From positions 1 to 64,000 of the forward strand of contig NZ_JAUSBN010000026.1 of assembly GCF_030651995.1 (NCBI RefSeq): 64,000 nucleotides of DNA. The letters run 5' to 3'. Positions 1-8,685 of this stretch are shown one piece after another (position 1 is the first letter of the stretch; the number at the start of each line of letters is the position of its first letter). The notes under the pieces were generated by a model. It had not been told where the DNA came from, did not search any database, and saw only the letters and a program-made list of their open reading frames with translations. The stretch is from Reyranella sp. GTDB lineage: Bacteria > Pseudomonadota > Alphaproteobacteria > Reyranellales > Reyranellaceae. The translations under genes and the position numbers were made by a program.

Positions 1-240
1 GTCTCGACCATGGCGGCCCGCATCAAGCACGTCATGCAGGCGACCTTCAACGGCCGCCGCATCGTCGTCTTCTCGGGCGGCGAGGCGAAGGACCTCGAGG
101 GCCTGTACACCGAAATCCGCAGCCTGCGCGACGGCGGCGCCGCCGGCTCGATCATCGGCCGCAACACCTTCCAGCGCCCGCGCGCCGACGCACTCGACAT
201 GCTCGACAAGATCATCGCGATCTATCAGGGCAAAATGTAA
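1..240 (+). CDS. Class I fructose-bisphosphate aldolase (DhnA/FbaB type), C-terminal part
   Basis: The reading frame is open from the first base, so the gene starts to the left of the window; only about 79 C-terminal residues are present. They match the end of the DhnA-type (archaeal/FbaB) class I aldolase barrel: a V-F-S-G-G-E phosphate-binding turn, then G-S-I-I-G-R-N-T-F-Q-R-P, the last phosphate-binding strand-loop typical of this family. The enzyme would cleave fructose 1,6-bisphosphate in the cytoplasm through a lysine Schiff base; the catalytic lysine lies outside the window. Related DhnA members make other dideoxy-sugar products, so the substrate is inferred from the family. A perfect hairpin follows 26 bases after the stop. 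Confidence 0.85.
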   Translation, partial: VSTMAARIKHVMQATFNGRRIVVFSGGEAKDLEGLYTEIRSLRDGGAAGSIIGRNTFQRPRADALDMLDKIIAIYQGKM

Positions 241-266
241 GAGCGGTTCACGAGCCGATCTTCAAA

Positions 267-288
267 GGGCGCTGGGCAACCAGCGCCC
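267..288 (+). terminator. Hairpin between convergent genes, probable terminator
   Basis: A perfect 9-bp stem (GGGCGCTGG paired with CCAGCGCCC) is closed by a GCAA tetraloop. It sits between the aldolase stop at 240 and the convergent gene ending at 301. No run of T follows, only CGTTCT, so it may terminate weakly or act as a 3' end stabiliser. It could serve both strands. Confidence 0.6.
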
Positions 289-300
289 CGTTCTATGGGA

Positions 301-2787
301 CTACTCCGCGCGAGCCGGCGAATCTTGCCGCCCAGGCAGGCGCAGCAGGAGCAGCGCCGCGACCAGGAGCAGCGCGTAACAGACGCCGCCGACCCGGATC
401 GTGACGTCGATCGAGAAGCCGATGCTGCACGCCACCGCAAGGCCGGCCGCCAGGACGCCCGCCGCACCGTTCACGCCCCACAGCCAGGCTGTCGGCCGGG
501 CATCTATCCGCGTCACCAGGCGCATGCCCGCCGGGAAGCCGATTCCCATCAGCAGGCCGGCCGGCAAGATCACGGCCACGCAGGCAAGGGCGCGCACCGC
601 CAGTGAGCTGGCGCCCACTGACGAGTGAATAAGAGCCGGCAGCCACGTCGGGAGCAGCAGCAGGTAGGCCGCCAGCAGGCCGAGCCAGATCATGAAGTGC
701 CGGTCTCGGGTGAGCGCCAACCGGTCCGACAGCAGACTGCCCAGGCCGCTCGAGAGGATGATGCTGAACAGGCCGATGCTCAGAGCGTAGACCGGGTGGC
801 CGAGCAGGACGGAAAGTCGCTGGATGAGGCCGATTTCGGCGAACATGAAGCCAAGGCCGATCAGCAGGAAATAGAGGCTGCCGATCGTGGCAAGCCGCCG
901 GTCGACACGGTGAACCGACGAACGGGCCGGCAGCAGCACGACGAAGACGACGACGATTGCCGACAGGATGATGACCAGGAAGAGCGTGCCGACGGCGATC
1001 AGGTTACCGCTCCAGCCCGAGCCCGTAACGACCTTGCCGGTCCGCCATTCCTTCAAGATCTGAAAGATGTCGCTTGGGTGCGTGAACCGCAGCTGGTTGA
1101 AGAAGAATGGCCGTGCGTCCGTTGGCGGCGACACGTCGAGGAAGTGACGTTCGGAGCGCCGGTTGAGATCTGCAATATCCCGTGCCGCCATGATATCGGC
1201 GATCACCGGATCGGTCGGCGGCTGTTGAGGTCTCGCGATGACCGTGAAGCGCAGCGTCTCGACGGCGGCGTCGAGGGCCTGCAGATCGGCCGCCGAGAAA
1301 GGCACCCGCGAAATGATCGTCGTGGCGAGATTGCCGACGCCGGCGATGTAGATATGGTCGGTGGGCCGCGCAGCGTTCAGCTCCATCAGAGAGGCCACCG
1401 CCAGGCTCGTCACACGTCCCAGCTCGACGGTGGCGTTTGCCGAATGCCAGCGCGAGACCGTGAACAGACCATCGGGATTCAGCGCCGACAGAAAGGCTTT
1501 CCAGCCTTCGACGGTATACAGCCCGTTCTCCGAGAGCGAGAACGCGCCTGCGCCCGTCGCTGCCCAGGTGTCGATCATGCTCATCTCGATCAGGTCGAAC
1601 TTCTCAGTGGTGCGCATGAACCAGCTGCGGCCATCGTCGACCACGAAGCGAATCCCAGGAAGGTCGGCGAGGCCCGCGTAGGCACGCAGCTTCGCCGGAT
1701 CGGTCAGCAGGTCGATGAAGATCGGATTGAGTTCGATGCCGGTTATGTCTCGGAAGCCGAACGTGTACGCCGACAGCAGGTCCCGCCCGCCGCCGACGCC
1801 GACGATGGCGGCCCGGCCCTTGTGACGGGCATAGTAGGCCAGGTTGGTGATGTCGTACTTCAGGAATTCGCCGCCGCCCGCAGTGGGCGAGAACCGGGGC
1901 ATGGTCGTGCCTGCCATTCCGTCGATCAGGAGAGCGCGCTGAGCGAGCTTTTCGCCCGCCGGCATGATCGGCGATGGCCCCCAAAGGCCGGGCTCAGACT
2001 CGGATGAATGCTTGACGGTGATGCGCGAGAACGAATTCCACTTGGAATAGTAGTTGCTGTTCAGCAGGTCGAGCTGGGCGAACTTGACGGCAATGGGCTG
2101 GAAGCCGAGGTCCACAGCGGCGTTTGCGCCGGCCAGGACCGCAAGGCACACGGCCACCGTTCCGGGCTTGCGGAAGAGGCGCCACTGAAAGGGCGAACCG
2201 GGCGCGACGCCAGCCGATCTCGCACGGCCGAAGCTCCAGCCCGCCGCAGCGACGAGCGCCGCGACTGCGAACATGGCCGATGGAGTGTCGATCCAGGTGA
2301 GCAGGGCGAGTACCGCGAGGCAGCCGGTCGCCGCCCCCAGCAGATCCACGCCGTAGGTGAGGCCGATCGCATAGCCTCCGCGCGTCAAGGCGAGCGACAC
2401 CGCGATGCCACCCAGGGTGAAGGGCGCAGCCAGCAGGAGGATCGCCTTCAGCCATACGATTATTGCCGTAGCCCACAGCACCGTGGGCAGTGGAGAGGCG
2501 AGCTGCACGACGAAGCACAGCGCGATCGAGAGAGCGAAGGCCGTGCAGGTCCGCGAGAGATAGGCGCCGGCATTGTCCGGGGTGACGTGGCCGAACCTGA
2601 AGTAGACGATCAGCGCCCCGGCGGTGAGACCCAGCATGGCCATGCTGATCGAGAAGAAGGCCATGTAGTAAAGAGAAACGACCGAAAGGATGCGGGTCTG
2701 GATGATCTGGATCATCAGGACCGACATGCAAAGAAGAAAAACCCCAAACAGGAATGCCACGCCGTTCGACGACCGACCTATGTTCAA
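301..2787 (-). CDS. Membrane protein with spermidine-synthase-like (SAM-type methyltransferase fold) domain
   Basis: An 828-residue protein with about six membrane segments in residues 10-225, a soluble Rossmann-type domain around residues 240-580, and six or more membrane segments to the C-terminus. The soluble domain carries G-V-G-G-G-R-D (about 330-336), an acidic strand end (I-E-L-N) and V-D-D-G-R, the layout of polyamine aminopropyltransferases. Such membrane-embedded SpeE relatives are known as a family, but most have no proven reaction, so spermidine synthesis should not be assumed. The start ATG is followed by a typical N-terminal membrane segment. The gene stands alone, convergent with the aldolase, and an AT-rich upstream stretch at about 2818-2860 is a plausible promoter area. 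Confidence 0.8.
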   Translation of the reverse strand: MNIGRSSNGVAFLFGVFLLCMSVLMIQIIQTRILSVVSLYYMAFFSISMAMLGLTAGALIVYFRFGHVTPDNAGAYLSRTCTAFALSIALCFVVQLASPLPTVLWATAIIVWLKAILLLAAPFTLGGIAVSLALTRGGYAIGLTYGVDLLGAATGCLAVLALLTWIDTPSAMFAVAALVAAAGWSFGRARSAGVAPGSPFQWRLFRKPGTVAVCLAVLAGANAAVDLGFQPIAVKFAQLDLLNSNYYSKWNSFSRITVKHSSESEPGLWGPSPIMPAGEKLAQRALLIDGMAGTTMPRFSPTAGGGEFLKYDITNLAYYARHKGRAAIVGVGGGRDLLSAYTFGFRDITGIELNPIFIDLLTDPAKLRAYAGLADLPGIRFVVDDGRSWFMRTTEKFDLIEMSMIDTWAATGAGAFSLSENGLYTVEGWKAFLSALNPDGLFTVSRWHSANATVELGRVTSLAVASLMELNAARPTDHIYIAGVGNLATTIISRVPFSAADLQALDAAVETLRFTVIARPQQPPTDPVIADIMAARDIADLNRRSERHFLDVSPPTDARPFFFNQLRFTHPSDIFQILKEWRTGKVVTGSGWSGNLIAVGTLFLVIILSAIVVVFVVLLPARSSVHRVDRRLATIGSLYFLLIGLGFMFAEIGLIQRLSVLLGHPVYALSIGLFSIILSSGLGSLLSDRLALTRDRHFMIWLGLLAAYLLLLPTWLPALIHSSVGASSLAVRALACVAVILPAGLLMGIGFPAGMRLVTRIDARPTAWLWGVNGAAGVLAAGLAVACSIGFSIDVTIRVGGVCYALLLVAALLLLRLPGRQDSPARAE

Positions 2788-3221
2788 GTCTTCTCTCCCA
2801 CCACCCCAAGCAACCTTCCGTTAAGTTAATTGTCATATCCACTGCAACAAAATAAACTGCAAATGCCGTCGCGTACCCCGAGCTGGCAGAGCGGCCGCGG
2901 CCATACCTGAATGCTCGCGAGGACCGGCAGCATTTGCTGGAGCCGGTGCGAGGCGTCGTTGAGCCTTCATGACCCGGCCTGATCGATCCCGCACAGGACC
3001 GCGTCGAAACGGTCCTCGACCGCCGTGTGTGCAGCTACGGGCCTTCTCCAGCAACGCCTTGGCGTCAATCGCCTTGAAGACTCCGCGTCGTGTCTCGATG
3101 ACCCGTGGCCGATGCGGGTTGGAAGACCTGCTGACCTGGGGTTGGTCAGCGGACGACCCAACGACTTGCACGGTGGCCTCTTCTTTGGTGGGGTAAGCCA
3201 GACGTCGCAGGAGTTTGGCGG
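2788..3221. other. 434-bp intergenic region without an intact gene
   Basis: The left part (2818-2865) is AT-rich and probably holds the promoter of the minus-strand membrane protein. A 7-bp stem with an 8-base loop (AGGACCG at 2995-3001 with CGGTCCT at 3010-3016) is present. The right half contains a possible decayed minus-strand coding stretch, listed separately. No other signal was seen. Confidence 0.5.
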
Positions 3222-3264
3222 ATGCATCCCGAGTTGCCCCAGGAAGTCGTAGTCGATCTGACAC
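2967..3264 (-). pseudogene. Possible frameshifted gene remnant
   Basis: Reading the minus strand, one frame gives a protein-like stretch ending ...R-R-G-V-F-K-A-I-D-A-K-A-L-L-E-K-A near 3045. The neighbouring frame then continues protein-like as V-A-A-H-T-A-V-E-D-R-F-D-A-V-L-C-G-I-D-Q-A-G-S to a stop at 2967. Joining the two needs one frameshift. No family was recognised, and in GC-rich DNA two plausible frames can arise by chance, so this is a weak call. The 5' end overlaps the start of the NTF2-like gene on the other strand. Confidence 0.25.
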
Positions 3265-3701
3265 CCGCTCGCTTGAGTGCGCAGAAGAATGTCGTGCGCG
3301 TGTTCTATAAGGACCTGTGGGACAAGTCAGACCTGACGCTCGTTCCGCAGATATTCCACCCCGACTTCACCTTTCGCGGCTCGCTCGGTCCCGTGCTGGT
3401 GGGCCACCGTCAATTCAGCGACTATGTGAGCTGGCTGACGAACACGCTCGAGGACTACACCTCCGACATCCTCGAACTGATCGAAGAAGGACAACGGGTC
3501 TCCGGCAAGCTGCGCTTCCACGGCGTCCACCGCCGGACGCTGTTCGGCGAATCGCCGACGAACAGGCGGGTCTGGTGGTACGGCGCGCCCATCTTCACCT
3601 TCGATGGCCCGCTCGTGCGCGACCTGTGGGTGCTCGGCGACATCCATGGCCTGCGCTCGCGCCTCGGTCCGGCGGGGTCGGAGCGGCTGAGCTTCGACTA
3701 G
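3222..3701 (+). CDS. NTF2-like / SnoaL-type ester cyclase family protein
   Basis: A 159-residue cytoplasmic protein with the alpha+beta cone layout of SnoaL/NTF2-like proteins: an N-terminal helix (N-V-V-R-V-F-Y-K-D-L-W), then D-F-T-F-R-G-S-L-G, a central helix around G-H-R-Q-F-S-D-Y-V, and beta strands ending W-V-L-G-D. The family includes polyketide cyclases, small isomerases and many uncharacterised proteins, so no substrate can be named. The first ATG at 3222 is used here; a TTG at 3273 would also give a complete domain. It is convergent with the SGNH hydrolase gene, with 21 bases between them. Confidence 0.7.
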   Translation: MHPELPQEVVVDLTPARLSAQKNVVRVFYKDLWDKSDLTLVPQIFHPDFTFRGSLGPVLVGHRQFSDYVSWLTNTLEDYTSDILELIEEGQRVSGKLRFHGVHRRTLFGESPTNRRVWWYGAPIFTFDGPLVRDLWVLGDIHGLRSRLGPAGSERLSFD

Positions 3702-3722
3702 CGACCGGCGCCAGCCCGAAAC

Positions 3723-4757
3723 CTAGAGCAGGCCGTTGTCTCGGACATATTTTGCGACCTCGCGCGCGATCAGTTCGTTGGCGGCCTGGTTCGGATGCCC
3801 GTCGCCCACGATGTAGAGGTTGGTGCCCTTGTCGCGCTCGCGCTGGAAGGCCTCGGTGAGGTCGAGCAGCCTTGTGTCGCCGATGACGCGCTGCAGCCCC
3901 GGGGGTGCCGAGTAGTAGTTCGTCGGCAGATAGACCACCAACAGCTTGGCCCCGAACGCGGATGCCGACCGTTCCATCTCACGCAGGAGGAAGGCCAGCG
4001 CCTCCTCCTTCTTCTCCTCGCTCGGCAGGCTGTAGGTCGCCCGGGCGTATTCGATCCGTCCGCGGATCACGTCGATGCCATGGTCCAGCCAGCCGATCGG
4101 ATCGATGAAGTCACCCGCCAGGTGCCGCTGGAACCGGCGCACGCCGTTGCTCTCCGGACGTCCGATGCGCGGCTCCCCCGCCTCGTTCCAGCTGACGTGC
4201 GAGGCGTTGAAGCAGAACGGGTAATAGGATGGGAGACACGGCATGAGGTTGCGCTCGAAGTGGTGCGCAATGATCCCGTACACGACGAGCTTCGGTGCGA
4301 GATCGCGGTTGCGCCGCAGGGTCTGCAGCGACTGGGTGGTGCCGTAGGCCGCCATCGCGAAGTTGGAGACGCCGGCCTCGAGCTCGCGCGAGAGCCGGCG
4401 GGCCCAGGTCTCCTCGTTGGCCAGCGCGTAGCCCCAGGTGAAGGAATCGCCGAGCACCATGACGTCGATCTTCTCGGGGCTGCGCTGCCCCGGCCCATCG
4501 ACCCGCGCACCGCGATCGTCGGTATAGATGTCGAAGGCGAAGGTCTTCCGGTCGGCCACCGCAGGATAGATGCGCCGCGCGTGGGAGCTGGGATTGGCCC
4601 GTGCGCCGATCTCGGGATCGAAGACCAGGAGCAGGTCGCCTTCCGCCAGCAGCGGGATACGCGGAACGGTCAGGTAGCTGGCGATGGCGATCCCGGCGAG
4701 GAGGCTGACGGCGGTCGACACCAGTACGAGGGCGACAGTTTTCCCGATTTTGCTCAT
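3723..4757 (-). CDS. SGNH/GDSL-type hydrolase, membrane-anchored or secreted
   Basis: A 344-residue protein with an N-terminal hydrophobic segment (residues 7-28) that would anchor or export it. The catalytic G-D-S-F motif is at 103-106 (nucleophile Ser105), and the paired D-G-H-P motif is at 319-322 (Asp319, His321) near the C-terminus. This spacing is normal for SGNH hydrolases, which cleave or transfer acyl groups on lipids, sugars or polysaccharides, usually in the periplasm. The substrate is unknown. The gene is divergent from thiE, with about 130 bases between the two likely starts. No lipobox cysteine is seen after the hydrophobic segment. Confidence 0.8.
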   Translation of the reverse strand: MSKIGKTVALVLVSTAVSLLAGIAIASYLTVPRIPLLAEGDLLLVFDPEIGARANPSSHARRIYPAVADRKTFAFDIYTDDRGARVDGPGQRSPEKIDVMVLGDSFTWGYALANEETWARRLSRELEAGVSNFAMAAYGTTQSLQTLRRNRDLAPKLVVYGIIAHHFERNLMPCLPSYYPFCFNASHVSWNEAGEPRIGRPESNGVRRFQRHLAGDFIDPIGWLDHGIDVIRGRIEYARATYSLPSEEKKEEALAFLLREMERSASAFGAKLLVVYLPTNYYSAPPGLQRVIGDTRLLDLTEAFQRERDKGTNLYIVGDGHPNQAANELIAREVAKYVRDNGLL

Positions 4758-4885
4758 GAGTCCTGGCGAGAAGGCTTCGGCCAGTTAGCCCCGGCCGCCC
4801 CCCGAAGACAATGGCGGCATTTTCGCCATCAGGCCTCGACGGGGGCCCGGCTTCCGCATACACCACGGGCAAAATCAGGCAGCCC

Positions 4886-5530
4886 GTGACCCGTCTTTAT
4901 CTGATCTCCCCGGCCCGCATCGAGCATCCCTCGATCTTCGCCGATGAACTGCGCGCCGCTCTGGACGGCGGCGACGTCGCGGCCTTCCAGCTGCGGCTTA
5001 AGGATGTCCCAGACAAGGCGATTGCGCAGGCCGCCGACACGCTGCGGCCGATCTGCCAGCAGCGCGGCGTCGCCTTCATCCTGAACGACCGCCCCGACCT
5101 CGCCGTGAAGCTCGACTGCGACGGCGTCCATGTCGGCCAGGACGACATGCCCTGCGCCGAGGCGCGCCGGATCGTCGGGCCCGACCGCCAGATCGGCGTC
5201 ACCTGCAAGGCCTCGCGCCATCTCGCGATGGAAGCGGCCGAGGCCGGCGCCGACTACGTGGCCTTCGGCGCGTTCTTTTCCTCGACGACCAAGCAGATCA
5301 CGACACCGGCCGAGGTCGAGATCGTCGAATGGTGGAGCAGCCTGATGGAAGTGCCCTGCGTGGCGATCGGCGGCATCACCGTCGAGAACTGCAGGCCCCT
5401 GATCGAGGCGGGTGCCGATTTCCTGGCCGTGGCCGGAGGCGTTTGGGACTACAAGGAGGGCGCCGAAGCGGCGGTCCGCGCCTTCAACGAACTCTTCGCG
5501 GCGCACGGTTCAGCGGACGGGCAGCCATAG
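4886..5530 (+). CDS. thiE: Thiamine phosphate synthase
   Basis: ThiE joins the pyrimidine and thiazole phosphates to give thiamine phosphate in the cytoplasm. The barrel motifs are in order: [44 protein letters not shown] and A-V-A-G-G-V-W. The G-V-T-C-K and A-V-A-G-G-V turns depart a little from the commonest forms, but lengths and order fit. A GTG at 4886 gives 214 residues beginning at the first barrel strand; an ATG at 4811 would add 25 residues with no family match, so GTG is preferred. No THI-box riboswitch was recognised upstream. The 3' end overlaps the convergent epmA gene by 21 bases. Confidence 0.85.
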   Translation: MTRLYLISPARIEHPSIFADELRAALDGGDVAAFQLRLKDVPDKAIAQAADTLRPICQQRGVAFILNDRPDLAVKLDCDGVHVGQDDMPCAEARRIVGPDRQIGVTCKASRHLAMEAAEAGADYVAFGAFFSSTTKQITTPAEVEIVEWWSSLMEVPCVAIGGITVENCRPLIEAGADFLAVAGGVWDYKEGAEAAVRAFNELFAAHGSADGQP

Positions 5531-6505
5531 CACTTCCTCGATGTGCGAGGCGCCGCTCGCCAGCATGACCAGCCGATCGAAGCCGAGCGCGATGCCGGAG
5601 CAGTCCGGCAGGCCGTGGTCGAGTGCCGCCAGGAAATCGTCGTCGACCGGCCAGCGTACGCCGTAAAGTTCCTCCTTCAGGTCCATGTCCGCCACCAGGC
5701 GCTCGCGCTGGATGTCTGGATCGATCAGCTCGCCGAAGGCGTTGGCAAGCTCGACGCCGCAGACATAGAGCTCGAAACGCTCGGCCACTCTGGGATCGCC
5801 GGGCTTGGCGCGGGCGAGTGCCGCCATCGAGATCGGATATTCGCAGAGGATGGTCGGCCGGCCCATCCCGAGCCGCGGCTCGATCTTGTCGAACATGATG
5901 CGGAAGAACACGTCCTCCCAGCTGTCGCCGGCATGCATGGCAATGCCCGAGGCGCCCGACAGCGCCTCGGCATTGCCGAGGGTCGCGAACAGATCGACGC
6001 CGGCATGCCGAACGAAGGCCTCCGCCACGGTGAGTCGCTCCGGTTCGGCCGTGGGATCGCATACTTGATCGGCCCAGCGCAGCACTTCGACCCCGGTCGA
6101 GGCGAGCAGCGCCTTGCAGTCGGCCATGATCGTCTCGTATCCCGCGCCGGCACGATACCACTCCAGCATCGTGAACTCGGGGTGATGAAGGGCCGAGCCC
6201 TCGGCGTTGCGGAACACGCGCGCGAACTGGAAGATCTTCGGCATGCCGCCGGCCAGCAGCTTCTTCATCGCGAACTCTGGCGAGCTGTGAAGCCAACGCT
6301 CCTGGCTTTCGCCGTCGGGCAGCTCCCACTCCGTCGCGAAGCCCGTGAGATGAACCTCGGCGCCGGGGGCGGCCTGCAGGATCGGCGTCTCGACCTCGAC
6401 GAAGCCTTCGGAGGCGAACCACTGCCTCATCGCCGCCTGTATCCGGGCTCGCAACTGGAGGTGCGGCAGGCGCCGCGAAAGCCTGTCGGGACGCCACTCG
6501 TTCAT
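5510..6505 (-). CDS. epmA: Elongation factor P--(R)-beta-lysine ligase EpmA (GenX/PoxA family)
   Basis: EpmA is a class II lysyl-tRNA-synthetase-like enzyme that attaches (R)-beta-lysine to the conserved lysine of EF-P. The 331-residue protein has the synthetase core without an anticodon-binding domain: F-V-E-V-E-T-P-I-L (motif 1 side), the motif 2 region R-V-F-R-N-A-E-G with [11 protein letters not shown], and motif 3 G-I-A-L-G-F-D-R-L near the end. Its target gene efp lies 540 bases away on the other strand, which supports the assignment. The aminomutase EpmB, which makes beta-lysine, is not in this window. The start is 44 bases from the divergent YjbR-like gene. Confidence 0.92.
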   Translation of the reverse strand: MNEWRPDRLSRRLPHLQLRARIQAAMRQWFASEGFVEVETPILQAAPGAEVHLTGFATEWELPDGESQERWLHSSPEFAMKKLLAGGMPKIFQFARVFRNAEGSALHHPEFTMLEWYRAGAGYETIMADCKALLASTGVEVLRWADQVCDPTAEPERLTVAEAFVRHAGVDLFATLGNAEALSGASGIAMHAGDSWEDVFFRIMFDKIEPRLGMGRPTILCEYPISMAALARAKPGDPRVAERFELYVCGVELANAFGELIDPDIQRERLVADMDLKEELYGVRWPVDDDFLAALDHGLPDCSGIALGFDRLVMLASGASHIEEVLWLPVR

Positions 6506-6549
6506 GCCCTACCATCGCATGCGAACGGTGCGACGTGTAGGGTGTCGTC

Positions 6550-6906
6550 ATGACGCCCAAGCAGATCGACGCCTTCTGCCGCAAGCTGCCGGCCGCGACG
6601 CGGACCGTGCAGTGGGAGGGAGTCACCGTCTTCAAGGTCGGCGGCAAGATGTTCTGCCTGATCGGGCCGCCCGGCCATTCCGTCGCCCGCCTCTGCTTCA
6701 AGTGCCCGCCCGAGCATTTCGAGGCCCTCTCGCATGCTGAGGGGTTCCGGCCCGCTCCCTATCTCGCCCGTGCGAAATGGGTGGCCCTCGAGGATCCCGG
6801 GATGCTGACGGCCGCCGAGACGCGAGCCTATCTCAGGCAGGCACATGCCGTGATCGCCGCCGCGCTGCCGAAGAAAAAGCGGCAGGAACTCGGTCTCGGG
6901 GCCTGA
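6550..6906 (+). CDS. MmcQ/YjbR family protein
   Basis: A 118-residue protein of the MmcQ/YjbR (CyaY-like fold) family: K-L-P-A-A-T-R-T-V-Q-W near the N-terminus, V-G-G-K-M-F-C-L, the L-C-F-K-C strand, P-Y-L-A-R-A-K-W-V in the middle and an S-Y-x-L-V-like helix replaced by A-Y-L-R-Q-A-H. Members are called DNA-binding by analogy of fold, but their role is not established. The gene lies between epmA (divergent) and efp (same strand, 138 bases on). A long basic tail (K-K-K-R-Q) ends the protein. Confidence 0.8.
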   Translation: MTPKQIDAFCRKLPAATRTVQWEGVTVFKVGGKMFCLIGPPGHSVARLCFKCPPEHFEALSHAEGFRPAPYLARAKWVALEDPGMLTAAETRAYLRQAHAVIAAALPKKKRQELGLGA

Positions 6907-7044
6907 CGCCGGGGCTCCCCGCCGGGGCTGGCCCGGTTGCGACCCCGGGCTGCCTTTGATAGAAGGCCGCGCCGGCCTCGAACCGCTGCCGCGGGCGAGG
7001 CCGAATTCCATTCATCCGAGACAGCGGTAGGGCCGGGTAACTCC

Positions 7045-7614
7045 ATGAAAGTCCAAGTAAACTCCATCCGAGCCGGCAACGTCCTCGAATATAACGGCAA
7101 GCTCTGGGTCGCCTCCAAGGTGCAGCATATCAGCCCCGGCAAGGGCGGCGCGTTCGTCGCCATCGAGGCCAAGGCGCTGCGCGAGGGCAACAAGCTGCAG
7201 GAGCGCTTCCGCTCGGGCGAGACCATTGAGCGCGTTCATATCGACGAGCGCGAGTGCACCTACCTGTTCAAGGACGAGAACGGCTTTACGTTCATGGACA
7301 AGGAGACCTTCGAGCAGCTCGTGGTCGGTGCCGACGTCCTCGACGAGGACCAGTCGCGCTGGCTGCAGGACGGCATGGAAGTGACCGTGTCGCTCTACGA
7401 GGGCACCCCGGTCGGCGCCGAGCTGCCGAAGACCGTCACCCTCGCCGTCGTCGAAGCGGACGCCGTCGTGAAGGGCCAGACCGCCTCCTCTTCCTACAAG
7501 CCGGCGATCGTCGAGGGCGGCATCCGCGTGATGGTGCCGCCGCACATCGGCGTGGGCACCCGGCTGGTGATCAATACCGAAGAGGGCACCTACATGGAAC
7601 GTGCCAAGGACTAG
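7045..7614 (+). CDS. efp: Translation elongation factor P
   Basis: EF-P binds between the P and E sites of the ribosome and relieves stalling at polyproline. The 189-residue protein has the three beta-barrel domains: the KOW-like N-domain with the modification loop S-P-G-K-G-G-A-F (target Lys33), the middle OB domain (T-Y-L-F-K-D, F-M-D-K-E-T-F-E-Q) and the C-terminal OB domain ending G-V-G-T-R-L-V-I-N-T-E-E-G-T-Y-M-E-R. The ATG at 7045 matches the family N-terminus; the frame is open further upstream but without homology. The lysine in the P-G-K-G loop and the nearby epmA imply beta-lysylation. It is followed 9 bases later by the inositol monophosphatase gene, suggesting co-transcription. 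Confidence 0.96.
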   Translation: MKVQVNSIRAGNVLEYNGKLWVASKVQHISPGKGGAFVAIEAKALREGNKLQERFRSGETIERVHIDERECTYLFKDENGFTFMDKETFEQLVVGADVLDEDQSRWLQDGMEVTVSLYEGTPVGAELPKTVTLAVVEADAVVKGQTASSSYKPAIVEGGIRVMVPPHIGVGTRLVINTEEGTYMERAKD

Positions 7615-7623
7615 GCGCGCACC

Positions 7624-8535
7624 GTGGCCCTCCCCACCAGTCGTCCCCCACGAGAGACCCCCATCGCCCGCGTCGGCCGCGCCCCGATGGGCGAAGGGCG
7701 CGAGCGTTCTGGCCCGCCCGAGCGCAAGTCGCTGGCGCAGCGTTCGGCCACGATCACCGTCATGATCCGCGCCGCCTTTGCCGCCGCGAAGAATCTCAAG
7801 CGCGACTTCGGCGAGGTCGAGCATCTGCAGATCTCCGAGAAGGGCCCCGGCGACTTCGTCAGTCATGCCGACATCAAGGCCGAGCGTACCCTGCGCACCG
7901 AGCTGTCGCGTGTCCGTCCCGACTACGGCTTCCTCGGCGAGGAAGGCGGCGAAACCAAGGGCGACGGTCGCAACCGATGGATCGTCGATCCGCTCGACGG
8001 CACGACCAACTTCCTGCACGGCGTGCCCCACTTCGCCATCTCGATCGCGCTGGAGCGCGAGAAGGAGATCATCGCGGGCGTCATCTACCAGCCGATCTCC
8101 GACGAACTGTTCTGGGCCGAGAAGGGCAACGGCGCCTATATCGACACGCCGAACGCCCGCTCGCGGCGTCTGCGCGTTTCCGGCCGCAAGGATCCGGCAC
8201 GCGCGCTTGTCGGCACCGGTATCCCGCATATCGGCAAGGGTAATCACGCCGCCTATCATGCCAAGCTGGCGGCGGTTACCGAGCGTACGGCCGGCGTCCG
8301 CCGCTGGGGCGCCGCAGCGCTCGACCTCGCCTTCGTGGCGGCCGGCCGCTACGACGCCTTCTTCGAGTTCGGCCTGGCGCCGTGGGACGTCGCGGCAGGC
8401 ATCCTGATGGTGCGCGAGGCCGGCGGTCTCGTCGGCGACATCGCGGGCCAGCCCTACGAACTCGGCGGCCCGTCCCTGCTGGCCAGCAACTTCGGCCTGC
8501 GCGATCCAATGGTCGAGATCCTGTCAGAGGCCTGA
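7624..8535 (+). CDS. Inositol monophosphatase family protein (SuhB-like)
   Basis: A Mg2+-dependent phosphatase of the IMPase superfamily. Motifs are complete: G-P-G-D-F-V-S-H-A-D, G-E-E-G-G-E (metal Glu), W-I-V-D-P-L-D-G-T-T-N-F (metal Asps), G-A-A-A-L-D-L and A-P-W-D-V-A-A-G (third metal Asp). Likely substrates are inositol or related sugar phosphates; SuhB members also act in rRNA transcription. The GTG at 7624 gives 303 residues, about 35 more than relatives usually have before the first helix. ATG codons at 7687 and 7762 are alternative starts, and 7687 looks plausible. The gene follows efp by 9 bases. Confidence 0.9.
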   Translation: MALPTSRPPRETPIARVGRAPMGEGRERSGPPERKSLAQRSATITVMIRAAFAAAKNLKRDFGEVEHLQISEKGPGDFVSHADIKAERTLRTELSRVRPDYGFLGEEGGETKGDGRNRWIVDPLDGTTNFLHGVPHFAISIALEREKEIIAGVIYQPISDELFWAEKGNGAYIDTPNARSRRLRVSGRKDPARALVGTGIPHIGKGNHAAYHAKLAAVTERTAGVRRWGAAALDLAFVAAGRYDAFFEFGLAPWDVAAGILMVREAGGLVGDIAGQPYELGGPSLLASNFGLRDPMVEILSEA

Positions 8536-8685
8536 TCCCCATCGCCGCCGCTGGGCGAGCGTCGCGACCACGGTCAGGCCTGTACGGCGTCCGTTCGTCC
8601 TCTACTGCACTGCCGCGAGCGGTTGAGCGCGGAGCGACCATTCGTTATGGTCGAGCCGCCAAATCCCTTGGAAAGGCAATCGGTT

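Noticed and set aside
4758-4885. TPP riboswitch before thiE
   Set aside because: No THI-box sequence or fitting stem arrangement was recognised in the short upstream region.
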